Positions 1 to 6,599 of a stretch of DNA of 48,473 nt are shown one piece after another (positions within the stretch are counted from its first letter, which is position 1; every line of letters starts with the position of its first letter). Source of the stretch: JAPLKX01 sp035530195 (lineage in GTDB: Bacteria; Hydrogenedentota; Hydrogenedentia; Hydrogenedentales; SLHB01). The stretch lies in contig DATKVG010000136.1 of NCBI GenBank assembly GCA_035530195.1, positions 1 through 48,473 on the forward strand, written 5' to 3'. Position numbers and translations under genes: made by a program. Below the pieces are notes generated by a model, which saw only the letters and a program-made list of their open reading frames with translations, did no database searches and was not told the DNA's origin.

Positions 1-2
1 AG

Positions 3-986
3 CGGATCCGCCGGGCGGAGCCTCAACTGTTCGAGACAGGGAAGGCATCGTGGTATTTCACGTTGTTTGATGTTGAGGCGGAGGGCGTGGCGCCGGAAGG
101 CCTGGTAGCGGTGCTGGATCGCGAGATGGTGGGCCAGCAGGTTAATGTGGCGGCGGGCGACGCTTCCGACACGGTGAGACAACTGGACCTATTATTGGGC
201 GGCTGCAAGTTTGCGGAGATTCGGCTTCACCTGCCACCACCACCGCCGCCGCCGATTGCGGACGACGACCCGGTGTTGATCAACCTGATGGCGATGGCGG
301 GATTTGGCGAGACGGAGGCCGGGCCGGTGGCATTGGCGCAGCCGCCGCGGGTGGCGATTGTGCTGGATGACGGCGGGTACGGGGGGCCTGTCACGGACGC
401 CGTCTTGAAGCTTGATCCGCGGCTCACGCTTTCGATTCTGCCGGGCGCGCCGGACGCCGCTGAAACTGCACGGAGGGCCGTGGAAGCGCATTTCGAGGTG
501 ATGCTGCACCTCCCGATGGAAAGCCCGGAGGATCCCGGCTGGATCTCGACGTCGACCCCGCCTGAAGAGATGGCGCGGCTGTTGGACGAGGCGATCGAGC
601 GGGTGCCCGGCGCAGTGGGCATCAACAATCACATGGGATCGATCTTCTGCACGGACGAGCAGGCCCTTGCGCGGTTTTTTGACGTGGTGAAAACACGGCC
701 GCTCTTCTTCATCGACAGCCGGACCACGCACGAGACGAAAATCCCGCAGGCGGCGCGGCAGGCGGGAGTCCGCGTGGGGGAGCGCAAGGTTTTCCTGGAC
801 AACGACGGGGATGACGGGGAGATCCGTGCGCAGTTTGACCGGCTGGTGCAGTTTGCCCTGGAAAACGGGACCGCCATCGGTATCGGCCACTTCAGGCCGG
901 GCACGGTGGACGCGCTGGGGAAGTTGCTGCCGGAACTGGAGAAACAGGGTATAAGTCTTGTACATGTTTCCCAGGTAGTACAATGA
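3..986 (+). CDS. Divergent polysaccharide deacetylase family protein (5' end outside window)
   Basis: The frame is open to the left edge, so the true start lies outside; the first internal start-like codon (TTG at 63) has no ribosome site and is not chosen. An N-terminal part of unclear function leads through a seven-proline run to the catalytic-like domain. That domain has the blocks of the divergent polysaccharide deacetylase family (Polysacc_deac_2, YibQ-like): VLDDGG, LHLPMES, NNHMGS, IDSRTT and a late IGHF. These correspond to the Asp/His metal-site blocks of the family, whose members are usually exported and act on cell-wall or extracellular polysaccharide; the substrate is unknown. The stop overlaps the tsaD start in an ATGA, so translation is probably coupled. 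Confidence 0.85.
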   Translation, partial: RIRRAEPQLFETGKASWYFTLFDVEAEGVAPEGLVAVLDREMVGQQVNVAAGDASDTVRQLDLLLGGCKFAEIRLHLPPPPPPPIADDDPVLINLMAMAGFGETEAGPVALAQPPRVAIVLDDGGYGGPVTDAVLKLDPRLTLSILPGAPDAAETARRAVEAHFEVMLHLPMESPEDPGWISTSTPPEEMARLLDEAIERVPGAVGINNHMGSIFCTDEQALARFFDVVKTRPLFFIDSRTTHETKIPQAARQAGVRVGERKVFLDNDGDDGEIRAQFDRLVQFALENGTAIGIGHFRPGTVDALGKLLPELEKQGISLVHVSQVVQ

Positions 987-1972
987 CACGCATATTGGGC
1001 ATAGAAACTTCCTGCGACGAGACCGGCGTCGCCGTTGTTGAAGATGGCCGGCGGATCCTGTCCTCGGAAGTGGCGTCGCAGGTGCCGATCCATGCGGCGT
1101 TTGGGGGAGTGGTGCCGGAGATTGCGTCGCGCCAGCACATCAAGTGCATCTCGCAACTGGCGCAGAAAGCGTTTTCGGACGCGGGCGTGGGGGCGCCGGA
1201 TCTGGCCGGGGTTGCCGCGACGATCGGCCCGGGCCTGATGGGCTCGCTGCTGGTGGGGGTGAATTTTGCGAAGGCGCTGGCGTACGCGTGGGGTCTGCCG
1301 TTTGTGCCGGTACATCATCTCGAGGGGCACATTTTTTCGCCGTTCCTGACGGATAACCCGCCGGCGTTTCCGTTTCTCGCGCTGGTAGTCAGCGGGGGCC
1401 ACACGAGCCTCATCGATTGCCCGCGGCCGCACGAGTACCACATCATCGGGGCGACGCGCGACGACGCGGTCGGGGAGTCGTTTGACAAAGTGGCGAGGCT
1501 GTTGGACCTGTCGTACCCGGGCGGGCCGTCGATTCAAAAAGCAGCCGAGCAGGGCAATCCCAAGGCAATCCGGTTTCCGCGGGCGATGACGGCCGGCGCG
1601 GACGCCGGCTTGGAGTTCAGCTACAGCGGGCTCAAGACGGCGGTGCTGTATGAGATGAGGAAGACGACGGCGCCGGTTGCGGATGTTGCGGCGAGTTTTC
1701 AGGCGGCGGCGGTCGACGTGCTGGTGACGAAGACGCGGCTGGCGCTCGAACAGACGGGCGCGAACCGGCTGGTTTTGGCGGGCGGGGTTGCGGCGAACCG
1801 GCTGCTGCGCGACCGGCTCAACGCGGAACTGCGCGTGCCAGTCCACATGCCGCCGTTGTCGCTGTGCGTGGACAACGGGGCCATGATCGCCGCGGCGGGT
1901 GATTCGCGCCTCAAGCATGGTCTGATCGGCGACCTGCGGGCCACGCCCAACCCGAACCTGCCGCTGGTATAG
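983..1972 (+). CDS. tsaD: tRNA N6-adenosine threonylcarbamoyltransferase TsaD
   Basis: Transfers the threonylcarbamoyl group from threonylcarbamoyl-AMP to A37 of ANN-decoding tRNAs, with TsaB and TsaE in bacteria. The 329-aa length is typical. The start GIETSCDETGVAVV is diagnostic; the metal-binding HxxxH is H112-x3-H116 (HHLEGH), followed by SGGHT (137-141), a DDAVGE(S)FDK block and the C-terminal DNGAMIA. The ATG overlaps the preceding stop by 4 nt. No tsaB or tsaE lies in the window, and the coupling to a polysaccharide deacetylase gene has no obvious functional reason. A 9-nt tandem repeat begins 16 nt after the stop. Confidence 0.97.
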   Translation: MTRILGIETSCDETGVAVVEDGRRILSSEVASQVPIHAAFGGVVPEIASRQHIKCISQLAQKAFSDAGVGAPDLAGVAATIGPGLMGSLLVGVNFAKALAYAWGLPFVPVHHLEGHIFSPFLTDNPPAFPFLALVVSGGHTSLIDCPRPHEYHIIGATRDDAVGESFDKVARLLDLSYPGGPSIQKAAEQGNPKAIRFPRAMTAGADAGLEFSYSGLKTAVLYEMRKTTAPVADVAASFQAAAVDVLVTKTRLALEQTGANRLVLAGGVAANRLLRDRLNAELRVPVHMPPLSLCVDNGAMIAAAGDSRLKHGLIGDLRATPNPNLPLV

Positions 1973-1988
1973 GGGGGGTGACCAAAAA

Positions 1989-2025
1989 TAGGACCTATAG
2001 GACGAACAGGACCAATAAGACCTAT
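1989..2025 (+). repeat. 9-nt tandem repeat, copy 1 (xxGGACxxx type)
   Basis: Four consecutive 9-nt units (TAGGACCTA, TAGGACGAA, CAGGACCAA, TAAGACCTA) directly downstream of tsaD. Units 1-3 share GGAC at the same register and unit 4 changes to AAGAC. The same architecture, with GGAC units ending in a TAAGA unit, recurs at 34871 and 46985. Function unknown; it is not a terminator-like hairpin. Confidence 0.7.
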
Positions 2026-2058
2026 GCTTTTGTGGGCCTGGACTTGTTTAATACCGGC

Positions 2059-2088
2059 TGGACAAAAAGACCCGTTGGTACGTATTCT
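2059..2088 (+). promoter_or_regulatory. Putative sigma70-type promoter of the CoA-ligase gene
   Basis: TGGACA (2059-2064), 18-nt spacer, TATTCT (2083-2088). The predicted transcript start near 2095 leaves a leader of about 25 nt that carries a good ribosome site before the ATG at 2120. Confidence 0.5.
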
Positions 2089-2119
2089 TTGAAAGGACTT
2101 TTTGTACAGGAGAGGCTTC

Positions 2120-3409
2120 ATGATTTCGAAGTATCATGAGGAGCAACTGGAGACTGCGCCGCTGGAGGAGTTGCGGCGGATCCAGTCGGAGCGGCTTCGG
2201 GCGGTGGTGCGGCACGTTTACGACCGCAACCCGGTTCAGCGGGAGCGATTTGGGAAGGCGGGCATCATCCCGCACGACATCCGGGGGCTCGAGGATCTGC
2301 GCCGGCTGCCGATGATGGACAAGCGGGACTTCCAGCAGAACTATCCGCTGGGCCTTTCGTGCTTGCCGAAGAACGAAATTGTGCAGATGCACATGTCGTC
2401 GGGCTCGACGGGCGCGCCGATCGTGATGCCGTACACGCAGGCGGACATCCAGCAGTGGGCGACGTGCATGGCGCGGTGCCTGCGAATGGCGGGGGCGGAA
2501 CCGGCGGACACGATCCAGATCACGCCGATGTTCGGCCTGTTCAACGGGGGTTTTGGTTTTTACCACGGGGCGGAGTTGCTGGGCCTGTTCGTCCTGCCGA
2601 CGGGCGCGGGCAATACGCTGCGGCAAGTGCGGGTCGCGAAAGATTTCGGCACCCGAATCATCGCCGGCGTGGTCTCGTATGGCATCCGGCTGATGGAAGT
2701 GATCGAGGAGCAGGGCGAGCCGCTGCCCGACCTCGAGATCGGCATATTCGGCGCGGAACCGTTTTCGGACGCGCTGAAAAACAAGCTCGCCGAAGGGCTG
2801 GGTGTCGATATTTTCGACATTTACGGCACGACGGAGACGGGCGGGGTGGGCACACTCGGGATGGATTGCCCGGCGCACCAGGGCATCCACGTCTGGGAAG
2901 ACCATTACATTATCGAGGTGATCGATCCGGCCACGGGCGAACCCGTCGAGGACGGGGCAGCCGGCGAGTTGGTTGCGACGGCGCTGACGCGTGAGGCGCT
3001 GCCGGCGATCCGGTTCAGGACGGGCGACATCACGCGGGTGGTGTCGCGGGATCGGTGCGACTGCGGCCGGACGCACGTTCGGATCGCGCCGATCGCGGGC
3101 CGGGCGGACGAGATGCTGGCCATCAAGGGCGTGACGTTTTTCCCGAGACAGATTGAAGAGGTGCTGCTGGAGACGCCGGGGGTGGGATCGAACTACCAGA
3201 TTGTGATTGAAGACGCCGACGGTCTCAAGCAAATCACCGTCAACGTCGAGATGGAACACGAGAAGAACAAGGCGAAAGTGGCCAACTATCTCCGCGACCG
3301 GTTCGGCCTGTCGTTCAAGGTCGAAGTTTTTCCGCCCGGAGGCCTTTCTCGCCCCGAGGGAATCAAAGTCCAGCGGGTTATCCACCGCAAGCAAGAGAGG
3401 CGAAACTAA
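2120..3409 (+). CDS. Phenylacetate-CoA ligase family protein (adenylate-forming)
   Basis: 429 aa, the usual length of the PaaK family, which activates aryl or acyl carboxylates to CoA thioesters through an acyl-AMP. ATG 2120 is chosen over the upstream in-frame TTG at 2102 because AGGAGAGG (2108-2115) sits just before it. Motifs: phosphate-binding SSGSTG (93-98), YGTTE (235-239), RTGD (300-303), a DRCDCG knuckle (311-316) and the C-terminal IxGRxDEML...KGV...FPRQIE hinge region. The actual acid is unknown: no paa catabolic genes are nearby, and many PaaK homologues act on other acids or in amino-acid catabolism. The stop overlaps the convergent rmlD-like stop by 4 nt. Confidence 0.9.
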   Translation: MISKYHEEQLETAPLEELRRIQSERLRAVVRHVYDRNPVQRERFGKAGIIPHDIRGLEDLRRLPMMDKRDFQQNYPLGLSCLPKNEIVQMHMSSGSTGAPIVMPYTQADIQQWATCMARCLRMAGAEPADTIQITPMFGLFNGGFGFYHGAELLGLFVLPTGAGNTLRQVRVAKDFGTRIIAGVVSYGIRLMEVIEEQGEPLPDLEIGIFGAEPFSDALKNKLAEGLGVDIFDIYGTTETGGVGTLGMDCPAHQGIHVWEDHYIIEVIDPATGEPVEDGAAGELVATALTREALPAIRFRTGDITRVVSRDRCDCGRTHVRIAPIAGRADEMLAIKGVTFFPRQIEEVLLETPGVGSNYQIVIEDADGLKQITVNVEMEHEKNKAKVANYLRDRFGLSFKVEVFPPGGLSRPEGIKVQRVIHRKQERRN

Positions 3410-4272
3410 CTCTGTGGGCGGTGTTCTCGGACGTATTCATGCAGGGCGTCTTTCCAGTGGGGCATGATATCGAGGCCGAGTTCCTCGAGGCGCTTGTTTT
3501 GGAGGACGGAGTATCGGGGGCGCTGGACGGTTGAGGGGACGTCTTCGGTGGCGACGGGCCGGAGGGGCGTTTTGATGCCCAGCACGTCAAAAATCTCGCG
3601 GGCGAACTCGTACCACGAGCACTCGCCGTGGCATGTGGCGTGGTAGATGCCGGGTGGGGCTTTTTCGGCAGCGAGTTTTATTTGTGCGGCGAGTGCGGTG
3701 GCGGAGGTGGGTGTGGTGATCTGGTCGTTGACGACTTTGACCTCGGGCTGGGTGGCGGCGAGGTGCGTCATGAGGCTGACGAAGTTGCGGCCGCCTTTGG
3801 CGATGCATGGGGCAGGGCCGTACATGGCGGCAGACCGGATGATGAGGTGATCGGCGGATTCGGCGGCGACGAGATGCTCGCCGGCGAGTTTGCTGGCGGC
3901 GTAGACGCTGCGCGGGCCGGGCAGGTCGTCCTCGACGAGTGGGACGCCTGGCCGGTCGCCGGAGAAGATGTAGTCGGTGCTGATGTAGACGAGGCGTGCG
4001 GCCACGCCGGCACAGGCGACCGCGACGTTTTTTGCGCCAGCGGCGTTGACGGCGAACGCGGTGTCGGGATCCTTTTCGCATTCGGCGACATTGTGCGCGG
4101 CGGCGGTGTTGATGACGAGTTGAGGCCGGGCGGATTGGATGAGATTGTTAACGGCGGGGGCGTCTCGGACGTCGAGCGTGTCGATATCGACCGGGATGAG
4201 GTCTTCGTGGCGGTATGCGGCGCAGAGTTCAGTTCCCAACTGCCCGCGCGCGCCGATGACGACGACCCGCAT
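3406..4272 (-). CDS. RmlD-like SDR (dTDP-4-dehydrorhamnose reductase family)
   Basis: 288 aa. Rossmann motif GARGQLG (7-13), STDYIF (98-103), and catalytic YxxxK at Y124/K128; the late block KTPLRPV and the R-P-x-Y-S-V-L-x-N segment are typical of RmlD. The family reduces dTDP-4-keto-6-deoxy-L-mannose to dTDP-L-rhamnose, but RmlA/B/C are absent here, so the nucleotide sugar is open. The start ATG overlaps the TGA of the upstream epimerase gene (TGATG), so the two are translationally coupled. The 3' end overlaps the convergent CoA-ligase gene by 4 nt. Confidence 0.9.
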   Translation of the reverse strand: MRVVVIGARGQLGTELCAAYRHEDLIPVDIDTLDVRDAPAVNNLIQSARPQLVINTAAAHNVAECEKDPDTAFAVNAAGAKNVAVACAGVAARLVYISTDYIFSGDRPGVPLVEDDLPGPRSVYAASKLAGEHLVAAESADHLIIRSAAMYGPAPCIAKGGRNFVSLMTHLAATQPEVKVVNDQITTPTSATALAAQIKLAAEKAPPGIYHATCHGECSWYEFAREIFDVLGIKTPLRPVATEDVPSTVQRPRYSVLQNKRLEELGLDIMPHWKDALHEYVREHRPQS

Positions 4273-5297
4273 CAGAAGATGCTGCCTATTCGGCGGAGGT
4301 GATCCTGTATTTCGACGAGCAATTCGAGCCAGCGGATATTGTAATAGCGGGGGTTGTTGAAATCGGCGCTGATGCCGGCGTTGATTTTCTGCGCCATGTT
4401 GCGCGCGGATTCTTCGACGGCCACGACGGGGCGGAATCCGAGCACGGTTTCGAGCTTGCGGGTGCTGACGCGGTAACTGCGCGCTTGCTGGCTGCCGTAT
4501 TGGACGTCGATTTCGACGTCGCACAGGCCATCGAGCGCCTTTTTCACCCAATGGGCCAGTTCGAGGATCCGGTAGTTTTTGTGGGAGACATTGAAGATCT
4601 GGCCGCCGACGAGTTTGAGGTCGGCTTCGAGGCAGGCGACGTAACAGTTGGCGACGTCGGTGACGTCGACGAGCGGGCGCCACATCTCGCCGCCGCAATG
4701 TACGGCCAGCCGGCCGGATTCGCAGGCGGATTTAACGAAGGTGTTGACGACGAGGTCGTAGCGCATCCGCGGGCTCCAGCCGTAGACGGTGCCCTGGCGC
4801 AGGATGGTGGGCTGGAACTGGTCGTCGGTGAGTTCGAGCAGGGCTTGTTCGGCGGCGAACTTGCTGAGTGCGTAGGCGGCCATGGGCTGTGCGGGCGAGT
4901 TTTCGTCCTGGATTATGTCGTCGGCCATGAGGCCGCGGTCGTAAATCGAGCAACTCGATGCGAAAATGAACCGGCGGATGCCTTTTCGCTTGCAGGCTTC
5001 TGCGAGGGATCGTGTGGCGAGGCTGTTTGTTCGCCTGTTTGCTTCGGGATTGAACTCGGCGGTGGGGTCGTTGCTGAGCCCGGCCAGATGGACGACGGCG
5101 CTGATGTCGTCAAGGACGGCATCGTCGAGTGTGCAGATGTCGCCCTGGACGATGTCGACCTGGTTGCGGACCTCGTCGAGGGGGCCATCGCCGTAGAGGA
5201 GTTTGTCGAGCACGCGGACGGCGAAACCTTTGTCGAGCAGGGTGCGCACGGTAACCGCGCCGATATACCCGGCGCCGCCGGTGACGAGAATCATCAT
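4272..5297 (-). CDS. NAD-dependent epimerase/dehydratase (extended SDR)
   Basis: 341 aa from a tandem ATG-ATG at 5297 preceded by GGAGGG. GGAGYIG (7-13) binds NAD(P), DIC near 53-55 is the adenine-side acidic position, SSCS (114-117) and Y142-xxx-K146 form the active site; R(M)RYDLVVNTFV and RPLVDVTDV are typical of nucleotide-sugar epimerases/dehydratases. Probably makes the substrate for the coupled RmlD-like reductase. UDP-glucose 4-epimerase and NDP-sugar dehydratase activities are both possible; the sequence alone does not decide. Confidence 0.88.
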   Translation of the reverse strand: MMILVTGGAGYIGAVTVRTLLDKGFAVRVLDKLLYGDGPLDEVRNQVDIVQGDICTLDDAVLDDISAVVHLAGLSNDPTAEFNPEANRRTNSLATRSLAEACKRKGIRRFIFASSCSIYDRGLMADDIIQDENSPAQPMAAYALSKFAAEQALLELTDDQFQPTILRQGTVYGWSPRMRYDLVVNTFVKSACESGRLAVHCGGEMWRPLVDVTDVANCYVACLEADLKLVGGQIFNVSHKNYRILELAHWVKKALDGLCDVEIDVQYGSQQARSYRVSTRKLETVLGFRPVVAVEESARNMAQKINAGISADFNNPRYYNIRWLELLVEIQDHLRRIGSIF

Positions 5298-5320
5298 GGG
5301 TGTCGACCCTCCATGTGGCG

Positions 5321-5349
5321 AGTATGCCATAGGGGGCGGGGCAATACAA
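5321..5349 (-). promoter_or_regulatory. Putative promoter of the epimerase-rmlD operon
   Basis: Read on the minus strand: TTGTAT (5349-5344), 17-nt spacer, CATACT (5326-5321) with TGG just upstream of the -10. The leader is about 17-20 nt and contains GGAGGG before the start codon. Confidence 0.5.
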
Positions 5350-5527
5350 AGACGGTTGCGGATTGCGGCTTTTGGAGGGATCAGACCATTGGGACGACTG
5401 GGACGAAGACTGGGAAATTCCCTCACAAGGCTGTTTTTCTTGAGTAGTCCTTGGTGAAGCCCCGTAAAGCTACCATTGCGGGGGCGCTTTTTCAAAGGGC
5501 GGGGTGCTGGCGGTTGAGGGAAAACCG

Positions 5528-5536
5528 TGGTATAGT
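5528..5536 (+). promoter_or_regulatory. Extended -10 promoter of the flagellin gene
   Basis: TGGTATAGT, an extended -10 (TGn-TATAGT), about 45 nt before the start codon, with no convincing -35. The predicted start near 5543 leaves a leader carrying GGAGGG at 5568-5573. It resembles the TGnTAnnnT elements at 10423, 26714, 35049, 13564 (minus) and 46943 (minus). Confidence 0.5.
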
Positions 5537-5580
5537 AGTCGTAATGGGCTTTGGTCCGGCCCGTTATGGAGGGAATCAGT

Positions 5581-6390
5581 ATGGGGATGCGCATAAACCA
5601 GACAAATCCGGCTCTGCCGGCGGCGCGCCAGGCCGGTACTGCGGCAAAGGCGCTCAATAAGAACCTGACGGCGCTGGCCAGCGGGCTTCGGATAGGCCAG
5701 GCGGCGGATGACGCGGCGGGGCTGGCCATTGCAGAAGGTCTCCGGGCGCGGGTGCGCCAATTCACGCGGGAGTCGGGCAACCTCCAGAGCGGCATCAGCA
5801 TGATCCAAACGGCGGAAGGGGGCCTTTCGGCGCAGCAGGAAGGCGTTGGGCGCCTTCGGGAGCTTGCGACGCAGGCGGCGAATGGCACGCTGACGAACGA
5901 CCAGCGGGCTGCGTTGCAAACCGAAGCGCAGCAAGTACTTGAACAGATCGAGGCAACCGCCCAGGGCACCGAGTTCAATGGCCGGCAGTTGCTCAATGGG
6001 ACCGCCGCCGAAACCGAGTTGGGCGTCGAGGGCGGGGCGCGCGTCGAGATCCAGTCTTCAACACTGGCCGACTTGGGGCTGGAGGGGATTAACCTCTCCA
6101 CACAGGAAGGCGCGGCAGCCGCAGTCGAAGCCCTCGAACAGGCCGGCGAACAGATCAGCGGCAATCAGGCCCTTCTTGGGGCGCAGCAGAACCGGCTCGA
6201 GCGCGCCGTCGAGGTGCGGGAGGCGGGCGCGGAGGCGTTGACGGAGGCGGAAAGCCGGATTAGAGACGTTGACGTGGCGCGTGCCGCGATAGAACGTTCG
6301 CGGAATGAGGTGTTGCTGCAGGCCAGCTTCGGCGCCATCACGCAAAGCAATCTGGGCCCGCAGATGGCCTCGCGCCTGCTGGGGCTGTAG
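5581..6390 (+). CDS. Short flagellin (D0/D1 core only)
   Basis: 269 aa from ATG 5581, seven nt after GGAGGG. The N-terminal ~135 residues carry the flagellin helix-bundle signature (LASGLRIGQAADDAAGLAIA, SGISMIQTAEGGL, RELATQAANGT, then FNGRQLLNG) and the last ~85 the C-terminal partner (LGAQQNRLE, ESRIRDVDVA, QASFGAITQSNLGPQ). Only a ~50-residue linker replaces the exposed D2/D3 domains, so the filament would be thin and smooth. It has its own extended -10 promoter and no flagellar assembly, chaperone (FliS) or cap (FliD) gene within the window. Confidence 0.93.
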   Translation: MGMRINQTNPALPAARQAGTAAKALNKNLTALASGLRIGQAADDAAGLAIAEGLRARVRQFTRESGNLQSGISMIQTAEGGLSAQQEGVGRLRELATQAANGTLTNDQRAALQTEAQQVLEQIEATAQGTEFNGRQLLNGTAAETELGVEGGARVEIQSSTLADLGLEGINLSTQEGAAAAVEALEQAGEQISGNQALLGAQQNRLERAVEVREAGAEALTEAESRIRDVDVARAAIERSRNEVLLQASFGAITQSNLGPQMASRLLGL

Positions 6391-6439
6391 GCCGGGGTGC
6401 GGGGGGAGCGGCCTGAGCCTTTCATTCCTGCCTGTTATT

Positions 6440-6469
6440 TTGCGCCGAAACCTTAATTAAGTCTATACT
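6440..6469 (+). promoter_or_regulatory. Putative promoter of the spermidine-synthase-like/TPR gene
   Basis: TTGCGC (6440-6445), 18-nt spacer, TATACT (6464-6469). The leader would be about 125 nt, unusually long for this window, and unlike its surroundings is AT-rich. Confidence 0.5.
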
Positions 6470-6599
6470 GTTCGACCGGTTACAAAACATTCGGTTGAGC
6501 AGGAGTTCTACTCTCCCTGGCCGTTGATAGATCGCAGCGGCCCGCATAAGCGCGTCTATTGCGGAATTATCGTAATTTTCTAGAGGCAGACAAAACAAA

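Noticed and set aside
4299..5447. Plus-strand acidic ORF of 382 codons opposite the epimerase gene
   Set aside because: Asp/Glu/Gly/Val-rich shadow; the minus strand carries an intact SDR.
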